Part shown: positions 7,756 to 17,290 of the stretch, piece after piece
How positions within the stretch are numbered: position 1 is the first letter of the stretch
Layout of the letters: each line of letters starts with the position of its first letter
Origin: Bin87 sp965221295
Lineage (GTDB): Bacteria; Chloroflexota; Dehalococcoidia; Lucifugimonadales; UBA3495
NCBI GenBank assembly: GCA_965221295.1
Contig: OZ244879.1
Span: 2,418,001 to 2,482,000, forward strand
Length of the DNA: 64,000 nt
Reading direction: 5' to 3'
Notes under the pieces: model-generated
Seen by the model: only the letters and a program-made list of their open reading frames with translations
Database searches by the model: none
What the model was told of the DNA's origin: nothing
Translations under genes and position numbers: made by a program

Positions 7756-8790
7756 CTACAGCGGGAGGTACACGGCGTCGCCGGACTGTGCGCTGGCGGT
7801 AACGGCTTCGGTCCACTCCATGTAGTGTACGCCGATGTTGAATGGGGTTCTCAGCACCGGGGCGCCGTCGCGAATGGACGCGATGAATTCCTGCTCGACG
7901 GACCAGGAATAGCGGTTCTCCGGTGGATTGGCGATTTCCTGCAATTCAGAGTCGCCGCGCTTGCCGCCGAAAACTCGCATTTGGTTGTCCACGTGGATGG
8001 TGCCATCCGTGCCATAGAGCCAAACGGAGTTGCCCGGAGACAGGCCGGCGCACGCGCTGAAGCGCAGGTGGGCGTTGGCTCCGTTGGCCAGGCGGCAGAG
8101 GATGTCAACCGTGTCTGGTATGGTTACCGAGCGCCAATTGCCGTCGTCATCCCGGCGGTGCGGCACAGTTATCTTGCCCATGGCCATGACCTGGGTGGCC
8201 CGTCCAACCCAACGGATCATCGCCTCGTACCAGATGCCCATGTTGAGGATGTTGAAGCCACTGAGATCCCGGTCCTGCCGCCAGTGCATCGTGGCGTCGC
8301 GGTCGGCGAACCCGGTCAAAGATTGCACCTCAACGGAAATCAGTTCACCGAGGAATCCTTCGGAAATCAGGCGAATCAGCAGGTCATCAATCCCGAATGT
8401 CATCGGCGAGGGCACGATCTGAGCCACGAGGCCCGGAGTCTGCTGGGACGCGGCAAGCATGTCGTATGCTTCGGCGGCGTTCATTGCCATGCGGGCTTCG
8501 CAGAGGACGTGCTTGCCGGCTTCCAACGCGGCGATGGTCAGGGTGCGGTGCATGTACGGCCAGGTGCCAATACAAACCGCGTCCAAGCTTTCGTCCTCCA
8601 GCAGCTCCTGCCAACCGTCGTAAACGGTGGGGATGTTGAAAGCGTCAGCGACGCGCTGGCCGGACTCGCGGGAACGGTTGGCTACGGCGCCGATTTCCAC
8701 GCCGGGAGCGCTGTTGAAACCGGGAATATGCCGGTCTCGCGTGTTGCGACCAGCGCCAATGAGACCGACACGGACGGATTCGATTGCCAC
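7756..8790 (-). CDS. Gfo/Idh/MocA-family oxidoreductase
   Basis: NAD(P)-dependent sugar or cyclitol dehydrogenase-like protein of 344 residues. The Rossmann fold begins with VRVGLIGAGRNTRDRHIPG at about 6-24. The GxxVLCE strand sits near residue 95, and the C-terminal half is the mixed alpha/beta domain of the family (GTDGTIHVDN, EQEFIASIRDG). The usual catalytic-region EKP is replaced by E98-A99-R100, so the lysine normally found there is missing and catalysis may differ. The GTG start at 8790 has AAGGAGG seven bases upstream. It stands alone on the minus strand; the substrate cannot be told. Confidence 0.88.
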   Translation of the reverse strand: MAIESVRVGLIGAGRNTRDRHIPGFNSAPGVEIGAVANRSRESGQRVADAFNIPTVYDGWQELLEDESLDAVCIGTWPYMHRTLTIAALEAGKHVLCEARMAMNAAEAYDMLAASQQTPGLVAQIVPSPMTFGIDDLLIRLISEGFLGELISVEVQSLTGFADRDATMHWRQDRDLSGFNILNMGIWYEAMIRWVGRATQVMAMGKITVPHRRDDDGNWRSVTIPDTVDILCRLANGANAHLRFSACAGLSPGNSVWLYGTDGTIHVDNQMRVFGGKRGDSELQEIANPPENRYSWSVEQEFIASIRDGAPVLRTPFNIGVHYMEWTEAVTASAQSGDAVYLPL

Positions 8791-8987
8791 AGTTGTACCT
8801 CCTTAGCGATACGTTGCGCCGCCGCCAGCGAAGCTTGATGATGGGCGTCGCAGCGATGCGATTATAGGGTAAGGGTTGGTGAGGGTCAAAATCGCTGTGG
8901 GCGTTACGCGCGGGCCGGCGCGATCTCGCTGGGCGGCGCTCGAACCGAGAGCGGCATAGGCTTGAGCCAGCGGAGACCGGCGCTGCT

Positions 8988-11900
8988 TCACGGGCTGAGC
9001 GTCTGATAGACTCGCGCTCCGTCGTTGGCGTAAGCCAGGGCCAACGATCCGGCATCCACCATGGCGTCGAACTTGGCGATACCAGCCTCGTCGTAATACC
9101 CGCGCTCCAGTTGACCAACCACTATGTAGGCAACCCGGTATTGCCGGAGTAGATCCAGCGCCATGGCTTGGTTGCCAGTATTGTAGATGGTCGACACATC
9201 TTCGGCGCGTTGCCGAACCAAGTCGCCATCGTTGCGCTGTTGCTGTTGGTGCCAAGGCCATCCCAGAACGGTCGGGAGGCCAGTGTACTGGGAAATCCGT
9301 GAGTTCCAGCAATACTGGCTGCTGTGAGCCTCCAGCGCTACTGGCGTACCCGGCACATTGTCCTGGAGCCAACGGATCGCCTCGTAGTCCCAACGAAGTT
9401 CATGCAGCGGCACGGCTTTGTCCACACACCAGTCTGGCGGGTGATAGACCGCGGACGACATCCAGGCGGCGCCGTCGAGAGTCGGGGGCAATGGATCGAA
9501 TCTGTCGTGGATGCGGACCGGCGTCGCCAGCGCCGGATACACCAGAGTTCCGACGAATACGACCATGACGATGCCCACTGCGACCTGTTTCAGCCGACGG
9601 GGCGCCGAAACGACGCCGTTGCTCAAGGCCGTCCAACCTCTCCACAGGCCGTAGGCGCCGGACAGGCCGAATAGCAACCAGGCCACCAGGTAGTACTTGA
9701 ACAGCGTGTTCATGCGCGCGATGTCGCCTTCGACGCGAATCAGGTCAACGCCGACGCCGATTGCCAGGGCCAGGGCTAGGAGCATGAGGGCCATCACATC
9801 TGCGCGCCGCTCGGGATATTCCTCGGCCGCCAGGGAGGCCACCAGCGCCCAAGCTACCAGCGTCAACACCATGGTCAGGAATCCTGCGGTAGCGAACCCG
9901 GCGACCAAGAAATACCCCGCCAGCAGCGCCCCCAATCCGGCGCCTGCCAGCAGCCATTGGTCCAAATTTGCCAGAGGTTGGCCGTTATCGACCCGGGCCA
10001 ATAACGGGCGCACCAACTGCGGCAGGGTGGCAATCAACAGGCCGGCCGCAGCCAGCAGGGGCAGGGCATGGATCAACCAGTAATTGGATAGGGGCGTGCG
10101 CCACCGCGTGGGTTCGATGCCGACGCCGAAGGTTTCAGTGGAGGAATGGAACGGCAGAAAGGCGAGGTAACTGACCGCCAGAGCCAGCAGGCCGGCGCCC
10201 GCGGCCCAGGAGGCGCGGGTCTTGAACGACGCGGGCATCATCCAGGCGCTGGCGCCGATGCAGCCCAGCATCAACAGGGCGTACGCTGGATATTCCCACG
10301 AATTGATCGCCCAGAGACTGCCCACGGCCACGGCGAGGAACATAACCGTAGCCCAAACCCATGGCGTCCGATGCGAGGCGCGACTCAATCCTAGCAGGGT
10401 GGAGAAACCCAACCCCATAGCCAGCAAAGCGAAGGGCATGGTCATCATGTGGGCGTGCAGGTCGGCGAACAGGAAGGTGAAGAATGGGAATTCGGTGATG
10501 TGAAACCCTTCCCCGACGAATTTGCCCGGGTCGATCCACGGGGTGAGCGCTGAAGGTTCGAATTCAGGGAGTTGGGGAATCGCGCGGCTGCTGCGCCAAA
10601 AATCGAAGGACGACAGCGCCGCCGGCATCCCTTCGAGTTTGGCCAATGCCAACTTCCCGGCTTGAAGCGCTCCATCCAGATTGCCCGAAACGGCGACCAT
10701 CACTGCGCCAACCAACCCGGCGACAACCGCCCCGTTGGGAGCCCATCGGGCCGGGTCGATGCGCTGCTTGGGGCGCGACTTGCGAACCGTGGCCACCAAG
10801 TTATACGCCAACGAGCCGGCGCCGGTTGCGGTGAGGGCGAACAGCAACGGGACCGCTACGTTGAACCCGGTAGCCGGCGGAATCCCGGTGATTCTGAGCG
10901 GAATCGACAGGATGAAATAGCCCCAGTAGTAGTAATTCAGGTAGCCGCCGCTGAACCACGGGTCGTAGGGTGGCAACACAGAGGAGCGGGCAACCGCCGT
11001 GAAATAAGCGAGTTCCATGGGTTTTTCGCCGCCACGCCAGGGATGCCAAAGGTCGGGGTTGGCGGCCCGCACCCAAACGAATCCCAGATAGGCGAGCAGG
11101 AACAACGCCTCCCCGGTGATGGCAAGACGCCAGTGTTCGCTGAGCCAGCGGACTATTGCGCGCCACCGGAAATACAGCACGGCCGCCGAGGGCAGGGCCA
11201 GGACCGCCATCGCCAGCCAGATTGTTCCGGTTGAGTAGCGCAATATCCCCGCGCTGACCAGCCACCAGGACACCCAGGCCACCAGCAACAAGCCCAGGGC
11301 TCGCGCCAACAGGATGCCGCGGTCTGGCAACGGACGCATCAGCCACCAAGTGAATGGAAACGCGATCAGGCCGCTCAGCTGCACGGCCAGCAGCCAGGCC
11401 AACCACGGCGCCCGATTGGACCAACCATCCCGGTCGAAGAGGTCGGACCAGGTTCCGCCGGATTGCTGCTCGCGTAGGGCGGACGGAGACAGCATGAGGG
11501 GCCCGCCGGACGCTTCGCCGGTTGCGCCGTCGGCGTAGATGCGTTCCCGTATGGCGCCCTCCGACAAACGCTCCACGTTGCGGAAGATCAGTACTTGGGG
11601 ATGGTCGTAAGCGACCACGTTCTCGTCAGCGTAACCCAGATTGAGGACGACGCCATCAGGTTGACCGTCGGTTCCGGTGGACGTGAGCGGCGGCGGCGAC
11701 AGCCCGGCGCGGCCGTAAGGGTCATCCCGCAGGTGGACGCCGAAAATCGACGGATAGGAGGTGAAGGCCCGCTCCAGACCGAAACCGAGTTCGCCGGCGA
11801 AGAACCGCTTGAAGAACCTCGAGCTGTCTGGGAATTGGTCCGGCAGCCGGGCCACGGAACCGTAGGCTCGGTTGGAATAAAAGATCACGTAGTCGGCATT

Positions 11901-13724
11901 CGCCAACCGTTCGATCAGCTCAGGCATTTTGTTAGGGTCCCGATCCCAGTGGTAGGCCGGGAAGGTCCAAACATCGTAGCCGTACAAGTTGGGCACGCGC
12001 TCCTCCCAATTGGAGCCTCCATTAACGATGGACGAACCGGGAGGAACGTTGGCGTTGATCCAGTCGGCAGCCGCGACCGCCGTGTGCGGCCGGCCATAAA
12101 CGCTGACGAAGGCGAAGGCGTAGAGAATCGTCGCCGCCACCACGATGGTCACCAAGGCGATGCCCAAAGGAAGGGTCCAACGGTCGGTCCAACGTTGCGC
12201 AAGACGCAGCGCTGGCAGCAAGGCCCGTGGTCGTTGAGACATGGGCGGCGCGGGGGGCGCCAGAGGCGCCGAGCGGCCGGCGACTGGTGGGGTCGCGTGC
12301 CATTGCTCTGAATAGAGAGCGTCTGGCAAAGGTTCATCACCAAACAGCGGCTCGTCGAATACCAAGTCGTCGCCGACGGTGGGCGGAGTCGCGTGCCACT
12401 CCTCGGAAAAGGGGGCGTCGTCCGGCGGGTTGGCGCTGGAGGCGGCCGCGCGGCGGCGGCGCTGGGCGCCCGACACCAGCGCCACCAACAACCGGGCCGC
12501 CATCAGGATGTAGAACGGCATCAGCGGGAACACGTAGCGCAGGAACTTGACCTCGAAAAGCTCGAGAAATACAAAGGCAGGGACCGCCCAAGCCAACAAC
12601 ATTAGGTCGTAGCGTCGGGCGGCGCCGCCGCGCCAAGCGAACCACGCCGTGACGGGCGCCGCCAGCCAGGCGAGTATCCCCAACGGCAGGCCCAGTCCCC
12701 AAACCGCGGTCTGGCGGATTTGGAAGGTGAAGGCTGGAGTGTCGGCGTACTGCCAGGTGAAGGGGAACCGTCCGGCCTCGCCCGCCATGCCGGCCTGCTC
12801 GCGGACATCGGCGATGAAGGCGGAGAAATCAAGAATGGCGTAGGGAGTAGTCAGAAAGAACGCCGCCAACGCCGCCGCGCCCACCCAGGCGGCCAATGGA
12901 ACCGCTCCGGCGATGTCCCTGGGGCGCAATTGGCTCCAACTTACTTTGGCGCGGTCCTTGGCGACCCACAGGAACGTCAACGCCAGGGGAGCCAGGATCG
13001 GCGCCACCGACACCTTGGTGGCAATCGCCAACCCTACGAACAGGCCTAGCAACGTGGCGTGCCATATTCGCCTAGTATCCAGGAACCGCAGCATGGCCCA
13101 AAACGCTGCCAAAGACGCCAGTACCGTGAACGGTTCGGGGCGATAAAACTGGGTATGCTGGATGTGGATCACGGCGAAGGCGGTCAGCGCGGCGGCCAAG
13201 ATGCCGGTCCACCGGCCGTACATTCGGCGTCCGATCAGGTAGAGCAGCCACACCGAGCCCACGTCGGCGAGGGCCGCCAGCGTTCGGCCGGCGAACCTGG
13301 CGTCGAGAGCGCCCCAATCAACGAACGGTTCCAGCACGGTTCGGGCCAGTACCAACGCATAGATCAGCACACTGCCCAAGGGGAACCAACGGGGATTCAG
13401 CGGGCTGCGCTCCGCCGACAACGCGGTTGTCAAATTCGGTACGCCGGGTTCGATGCCGGCCAGGTGTTCATTGGACAATAGGGACCGCAGGTGGGCAGCC
13501 GAGCAGTGCGGTCCGTCGGTCTCCGGGCCAGCCGTGAGCAGACACAGCATGTCGCTGGCCCGCATGTAAAACGACCGCTCGTCGGGGTGGAACCCGTAAC
13601 CCTGGTCCCAATCGATGCCATACAGGCGCAGCGCCAACGCGACCACCAATATGGCAGTCAACAAGAAATTGGCCCCCCACAAGTGACGCAGGGGGCTAAC
13701 TAGGAGGGAGCGGCGCAGATTCAT
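8988..13724 (-). CDS. Giant membrane protein: GT39-like glycosyltransferase fused to DUF2298 (Chlor_Arch_YYY)
   Basis: A 1578-residue polytopic membrane protein. The N-terminal half has the PMT/ArnT-type GT39 start (WDQGYGFHPDERSFY) after one membrane segment, then many membrane helices and a periplasmic-type soluble part (about 530-700). The C-terminal half is a DUF2298 domain with LNYYYWGYF, a hallmark of the chlor_Arch_YYY family, and a further set of about twelve helices. Polyprenyl-linked sugar transfer at the membrane is inferred from the GT39 part. Between the first helices and the soluble part lies a polar linker with the repeated element SExWHATPP at about residues 440-480. The C-terminus resembles the GT39 family's extracytoplasmic end. 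Confidence 0.85.
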   Translation of the reverse strand: MNLRRSLLVSPLRHLWGANFLLTAILVVALALRLYGIDWDQGYGFHPDERSFYMRASDMLCLLTAGPETDGPHCSAAHLRSLLSNEHLAGIEPGVPNLTTALSAERSPLNPRWFPLGSVLIYALVLARTVLEPFVDWGALDARFAGRTLAALADVGSVWLLYLIGRRMYGRWTGILAAALTAFAVIHIQHTQFYRPEPFTVLASLAAFWAMLRFLDTRRIWHATLLGLFVGLAIATKVSVAPILAPLALTFLWVAKDRAKVSWSQLRPRDIAGAVPLAAWVGAAALAAFFLTTPYAILDFSAFIADVREQAGMAGEAGRFPFTWQYADTPAFTFQIRQTAVWGLGLPLGILAWLAAPVTAWFAWRGGAARRYDLMLLAWAVPAFVFLELFEVKFLRYVFPLMPFYILMAARLLVALVSGAQRRRRAAASSANPPDDAPFSEEWHATPPTVGDDLVFDEPLFGDEPLPDALYSEQWHATPPVAGRSAPLAPPAPPMSQRPRALLPALRLAQRWTDRWTLPLGIALVTIVVAATILYAFAFVSVYGRPHTAVAAADWINANVPPGSSIVNGGSNWEERVPNLYGYDVWTFPAYHWDRDPNKMPELIERLANADYVIFYSNRAYGSVARLPDQFPDSSRFFKRFFAGELGFGLERAFTSYPSIFGVHLRDDPYGRAGLSPPPLTSTGTDGQPDGVVLNLGYADENVVAYDHPQVLIFRNVERLSEGAIRERIYADGATGEASGGPLMLSPSALREQQSGGTWSDLFDRDGWSNRAPWLAWLLAVQLSGLIAFPFTWWLMRPLPDRGILLARALGLLLVAWVSWWLVSAGILRYSTGTIWLAMAVLALPSAAVLYFRWRAIVRWLSEHWRLAITGEALFLLAYLGFVWVRAANPDLWHPWRGGEKPMELAYFTAVARSSVLPPYDPWFSGGYLNYYYWGYFILSIPLRITGIPPATGFNVAVPLLFALTATGAGSLAYNLVATVRKSRPKQRIDPARWAPNGAVVAGLVGAVMVAVSGNLDGALQAGKLALAKLEGMPAALSSFDFWRSSRAIPQLPEFEPSALTPWIDPGKFVGEGFHITEFPFFTFLFADLHAHMMTMPFALLAMGLGFSTLLGLSRASHRTPWVWATVMFLAVAVGSLWAINSWEYPAYALLMLGCIGASAWMMPASFKTRASWAAGAGLLALAVSYLAFLPFHSSTETFGVGIEPTRWRTPLSNYWLIHALPLLAAAGLLIATLPQLVRPLLARVDNGQPLANLDQWLLAGAGLGALLAGYFLVAGFATAGFLTMVLTLVAWALVASLAAEEYPERRADVMALMLLALALAIGVGVDLIRVEGDIARMNTLFKYYLVAWLLFGLSGAYGLWRGWTALSNGVVSAPRRLKQVAVGIVMVVFVGTLVYPALATPVRIHDRFDPLPPTLDGAAWMSSAVYHPPDWCVDKAVPLHELRWDYEAIRWLQDNVPGTPVALEAHSSQYCWNSRISQYTGLPTVLGWPWHQQQQRNDGDLVRQRAEDVSTIYNTGNQAMALDLLRQYRVAYIVVGQLERGYYDEAGIAKFDAMVDAGSLALAYANDGARVYQTLSP

Positions 13725-13745
13725 TCGGCTGGGAACCGGACGGCG

Positions 13746-14753
13746 CTAACCCCCCACCATGCAGCAGAGGTCGGCGGTGCGGCATGAATAACCCCACTCG
13801 TTATCGTACCAGCCCATGACCTTGACCATGTTGCCGTCCAACACCATGGCGCTGAGGCCGTCGAAAATGCAGCTGTGGGTATTGCCCCGGATGTCGGAGC
13901 TTACGATGGGGTCCTCGGTGTATTCCAGGATGCCCTTCAGTGGGCCGTCCGCCGCGGCTTTGAAGGCCGCGTTGATCTCGTCTTTGGTTACGCCCTGCTT
14001 CAGGTCGGCGACGAAGTCGGTTACCGAACCCACCGAAGTGGGGATCCGGTAGGCGATGCCGTGGAGCTTGCCTTCCAACTCGGGTATGACGACGCCAACC
14101 GAACGGGCCGCGCCGGTGCTGGTGGGAATGATGTTCTGGGCCGCCGCCCGAGCCCGTCGCAGGTCCCGATGGTTGCGGTCCAATAGGCTCTGGTCGTTGG
14201 TGTAGGCGTGGATGGTGGACATCAGCCCGCGCTCGATGCCGAACGCGTCGTGAAGAACTTTCACCATGGGCGCGAAGCAGTTGGTGGTGCACGAGGCGTT
14301 GGATATGACGCGGTGTTCGTCGCGGTACACCTCGTCGTTGACGCCCAGCACGATGGTGGCGTCGGCGCCGCGCGCCGGGGCCGATATGATCACCTTGTCG
14401 GCGCCGCCGTGGTCGATGTGAGCCGCCGCTTTGGCGGCGTCGGTAAACACTCCGGTGCATTCCACCACTATGTCCACGTCCATCTCCGACCACGGTATGT
14501 CGGCGGGGTTGGTCTGCTGGAACTTTCGGATGGTGCGGCCGTCGATGACCAGGTTGCCGTTGTCGGTTCCGACGGATCCCGCGTAGGGGCCGTAGGTACT
14601 GTCGTACTTGAACAGGTGGGCGGCGGTATCGGTGTCTCCCGTCCCGTTGACCGCCACCAGGTCAAGTCGATCCTGATAGGTGTGGGAAAGGGCCGCGCGA
14701 GCCACCAGCCGCCCGATGCGGCCAAAGCCGTTGATACCGATGCGCGTCGCCAT
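13746..14753 (-). CDS. gap: Glyceraldehyde-3-phosphate dehydrogenase, type I
   Basis: Glycolytic/gluconeogenic enzyme oxidising glyceraldehyde-3-phosphate with phosphate and NAD(P). The product of 335 residues begins MATRIGINGFGRIGRL and carries the active-site signature SNASCTTNC with the catalytic cysteine. The C-terminal WYDNEWGYS motif is also present. The start at 14753 is preferred over the upstream ATG at 14774 because GGAGG lies nine bases before it. Eno lies nearby on the same strand, but pgk and tpiA are not in the window. Confidence 0.96.
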   Translation of the reverse strand: MATRIGINGFGRIGRLVARAALSHTYQDRLDLVAVNGTGDTDTAAHLFKYDSTYGPYAGSVGTDNGNLVIDGRTIRKFQQTNPADIPWSEMDVDIVVECTGVFTDAAKAAAHIDHGGADKVIISAPARGADATIVLGVNDEVYRDEHRVISNASCTTNCFAPMVKVLHDAFGIERGLMSTIHAYTNDQSLLDRNHRDLRRARAAAQNIIPTSTGAARSVGVVIPELEGKLHGIAYRIPTSVGSVTDFVADLKQGVTKDEINAAFKAAADGPLKGILEYTEDPIVSSDIRGNTHSCIFDGLSAMVLDGNMVKVMGWYDNEWGYSCRTADLCCMVGG

Positions 14754-14830
14754 CTCGGTCTTGCCTCCGTACAAATTAATCGCCAGACAATCGGCGTCAC
14801 TACAGTTAGGATGCTATGCCCGGCGGGGGG

Positions 14831-14839
14831 ATTATACCA
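14831..14839 (-). promoter_or_regulatory. Extended -10 promoter of gap
   Basis: On the minus strand TGGTATAAT (14839 to 14831) is an extended -10 element. It lies about 80 bases upstream of the gap start codon. No good -35 is seen, as is usual for extended -10 promoters. Confidence 0.5.
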
Positions 14840-14863
14840 CCGAAACCGGGCCAACGGGTTGGT

Positions 14864-14893
14864 TTGTCACGGGTCAAGACGCGCTGTTATGAT
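14864..14893 (+). promoter_or_regulatory. Candidate promoter of two small membrane-protein genes
   Basis: TTGTCA at 14864-14869, an 18-base spacer and TATGAT at 14888-14893. It points rightward into the two short plus-strand frames at 14939-15443 and supports their being expressed. Confidence 0.45.
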
Positions 14894-14938
14894 TAGCGAG
14901 AGCGGCGGCATTCGGCCCGCGCGGCAGTGTTATCCTCT

Positions 14939-15256
14939 ATGTGGTTCGACGACTTTTGGCAAGCTCTGGTCTCGCAGTTGGGCGCTGACACTGGCGTCGC
15001 CGCGGGGACGTTTATGCTCGGGATATTATCCCTACTGTGGTCACGTTTCAGGCGGGCAAAGGACGGCCACAGCGACAAGCCCGATGTTGTACCCAGCCCG
15101 ACCGATCCCGCCACAACTGTTACCATTATCAACAGCTTCAACAGGCTACCCAAGCGAAAGACCCGAACGAGGCGCAGGAACCGGATCCGGCGGGACGCGC
15201 GAATCACAGAAGATCGACCATCGGACACTGACGGCATCCATCAAATGGGGGATTGA
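14939..15256 (+). CDS. Small membrane-anchored protein, unknown function
   Basis: 105 residues if started at ATG 14939 (GTG 14927 is possible). Residues about 17-35 form one hydrophobic segment (GVAAGTFMLGILSLLW). An Arg/Lys-rich stretch (KRKTRTRRRNRIRR) follows, so it looks like a single-pass protein with a basic cytoplasmic tail. No family is recognised. It is flanked by gap and eno, both on the other strand. Its stop codon is separated by one base from the next small gene, a coupling that makes chance less likely. Confidence 0.45.
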   Translation: MWFDDFWQALVSQLGADTGVAAGTFMLGILSLLWSRFRRAKDGHSDKPDVVPSPTDPATTVTIINSFNRLPKRKTRTRRRNRIRRDARITEDRPSDTDGIHQMGD

Positions 15257-15257
15257 G

Positions 15258-15443
15258 ATGATTGGTCTGCTTGTTACCTTGGTGTTTGCGACGGTGTGCG
15301 GGGCCGTCGCCACCGTCCTGTGGGTAGCCTTTTGGACCTTGGCCATCCCGTGGGAAGGGCACTCGGCATTGACCGCGTCGGTGTTCATCGCGGCCGGCGT
15401 CGGCACCGGGTTCATGGCCTTGAAGACCATGCGGTCGCGGTAG
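15258..15443 (+). CDS. Small two-helix membrane protein, unknown function
   Basis: 61 residues, with two hydrophobic helices covering almost the whole length (IGLLVTLVFATVCGAVATVL and ASVFIAAGVGTGFMAL). The ATG at 15258 follows GGGGGA and sits one base after the stop of the preceding small gene. It ends six bases before the end of eno, which runs in the opposite direction. No known family is recognised. Confidence 0.5.
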   Translation: MIGLLVTLVFATVCGAVATVLWVAFWTLAIPWEGHSALTASVFIAAGVGTGFMALKTMRSR

Positions 15444-15448
15444 CGTCC

Positions 15449-16747
15449 CTACCGGAACCGCTGGTACACCTGGGAGCCGGCGTAACGGGCCGCCGCGCCC
15501 AGCTCGGCTTCGATGCGCAGCAGCCGGTTGTACTTGGCGACGCGCTCGGATCTGGCGGGCGCTCCGGTTTTTATCTGGCCAACATTCCAGGCCACCGCCA
15601 GGTCTGCGATGGTGGTGTCCTCGGTTTCGCCAGAGCGGTGACTCATCACGGCGGTCCAGCCGGCGTTGCGGGCCATCTGCAGGGCGGCGTGGGTTTCCGA
15701 CACCGTGCCGATCTGGTTGGGCTTGAGCAGGATGGCGTTGCCGGCGGATTCGCTGACGCCCCGTTGCAGCCGTTCCAGGTTCGTGACCAGCAGGTCGTCG
15801 CCCACCAACTGCGCCGTTGTTCCCAGCCGCTGGGTCATGCCGATCCAACCGTCCCAATCGTCCTCGAACAGGCCGTCCTCGATGCTGATGATGGGATACT
15901 GCCGGCGCCACTGGGCGTAGAGGTCGACCAACTCGGCCGCAGTCAGCGACACGCCCTCGCGCTCCAGGTCGTAGCGTCCAGTGTCCGCGTTCCACAGCTC
16001 GGACGCCGCCACGTCCAGGGCGATGTGAACCTGCTCGCCGGGGCGGTAGCCGGCGGCCTCGATGGCCTGCAGCACGACTTCGATGGCGTCGCGGTTGGAC
16101 GGCAGCGACGGCGCGAATCCGCCCTCGTCGCCGACGTTGAGGTTGTGGCCGTTCTGCCGCAGTATGGACTTGAGGGACTGGTAGATCTCCACGCCGGCGC
16201 GCAGGGCGTCGGAGAACCGCTCGAAACCGGCGGGGGCGACCATGAACTCCTGCACGTCGGCGGAGTTGGAGGCGTGGCGCCCTCCGTTGAGGATGTTCAG
16301 CAGCGGAACCGGCAGGCTCACCTCGCCGCGGGCCGCCAGATGCCGCCACAGCGACCCGCCGGCCGCCGACGCCGCGGCCGCCCGCGCCACGGCCATGGAC
16401 GCCGCCAGGATGGCGTTGGCGCCCAGGTCGCTCTTGTCGGCGGTTCCGTCCAGCTGGTTGAGCCGGCGGTCAACCTCGGCCTGGTCGAAGGGGGACGCGC
16501 CGGCCAGGCCGTTAGCGATGCGTTGGTTCACGTTGGCCACGGCGGTGAGGACGCCGGCGCCGCCAAAACGCCGCGCGTCGCCGTCCCGCAGCTCCAGGGC
16601 CTCGTAGCTGCCAGTGCTGGCGCCGGAGGGAACCAGGGCGAGGCCCACGCTGCCATCGGTGAGGGCGACTTCCGCCTCGACGGTGGGGTTGCCCCGGGAG
16701 TCCAGGGCTTCGCGGGCGGTGATGGAGGCGATGGTTGGTTCGGGCAT
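15449..16747 (-). CDS. eno: Enolase
   Basis: Interconverts 2-phosphoglycerate and phosphoenolpyruvate. The 432-residue product starts with the typical ITAREALDSRGNPTVE and has SGASTGSYEALELRD. Magnesium-binding acidic residues lie in IALDVAASE, SIEDGLFEDD and VGDDLLVTN, followed by the signature ILLKPNQIGTVSET and the SHRSGETEDT loop. Its ATG shares a base with the TGA of the upstream gene, so translation is coupled to the LOG-like protein. Confidence 0.97.
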   Translation of the reverse strand: MPEPTIASITAREALDSRGNPTVEAEVALTDGSVGLALVPSGASTGSYEALELRDGDARRFGGAGVLTAVANVNQRIANGLAGASPFDQAEVDRRLNQLDGTADKSDLGANAILAASMAVARAAAASAAGGSLWRHLAARGEVSLPVPLLNILNGGRHASNSADVQEFMVAPAGFERFSDALRAGVEIYQSLKSILRQNGHNLNVGDEGGFAPSLPSNRDAIEVVLQAIEAAGYRPGEQVHIALDVAASELWNADTGRYDLEREGVSLTAAELVDLYAQWRRQYPIISIEDGLFEDDWDGWIGMTQRLGTTAQLVGDDLLVTNLERLQRGVSESAGNAILLKPNQIGTVSETHAALQMARNAGWTAVMSHRSGETEDTTIADLAVAWNVGQIKTGAPARSERVAKYNRLLRIEAELGAAARYAGSQVYQRFR

Positions 16748-17277
16748 CAGGATTCTCCGCTGATGGGCTGTGAGAAGGCCACGCTCTGCGTCGGCTCGGT
16801 GCGGGCCAGGGCGGCCGCGATGGCCTTGTCCACGGCATCCACCGGGTCGTTGGCGATGATGTAGTTGTCGCCCACGGGCTGGCCGTCGCCGCGCAGGGTC
16901 AGGGGCCAGCTGTTCAGGGACACCACCGGTATGCCGTAGCTGAGGGCGTAAGCGATTTCGGAGAGGGTGCCAAAGGCGCCGCCCACGGCGATGGCGGCCT
17001 GGCCGGTGCTGACCACCGCCACGTTGCGCGCGAAGCCCATGTTGGTGGCGACGGGGATGTCCACGTACTGGTTGGCAGTGTGAGGAGAGCCGCTGGGCAG
17101 GATGCCGACGGTGGTTCCGTTTTCGGACTTGGCGCCTTTGCAGACTGCCTCCATCACGCCGGTCAAGCCGCCGCAGACCACGGTGACGCCGCGGCGCCCC
17201 AGCTCCTTGCCGACCGCCTCCGCCAGCGCGTACACATGAGGCGGCGGGTCAAAGTTACCAATAACAGCGATGATCAT
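16747..17277 (-). CDS. LOG-like/TIGR00725-family protein
   Basis: About 176 residues of a Rossmann-like nucleotide-binding fold. It shows GGLTGVMEAVCKGAK and, later, the GGAFGTLSEIAYAL stretch that corresponds to the GGxGTxxE region of the LOG/YvdD (often mislabelled lysine decarboxylase) superfamily. The TIGR00725 group is related, but its substrate is unknown. The start at 17277 (MIIAVIGNF) is chosen over a 16-residue longer one because the fold begins there. It overlaps eno by one base in an operon-like arrangement, which might hint at a nucleotide or sugar-phosphate role. Confidence 0.8.
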   Translation of the reverse strand: MIIAVIGNFDPPPHVYALAEAVGKELGRRGVTVVCGGLTGVMEAVCKGAKSENGTTVGILPSGSPHTANQYVDIPVATNMGFARNVAVVSTGQAAIAVGGAFGTLSEIAYALSYGIPVVSLNSWPLTLRGDGQPVGDNYIIANDPVDAVDKAIAAALARTEPTQSVAFSQPISGES

Positions 17278-17290
17278 GGGGGATTCACCT

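Noticed and set aside
7633..8838. 401-residue plus-strand ORF
   Set aside because: Antisense shadow of the Gfo/Idh gene on the minus strand.
15296..16864. 522-residue plus-strand ORF across eno
   Set aside because: It is the antisense shadow of eno, with the glycine/valine-rich composition typical of a high-GC complementary strand.
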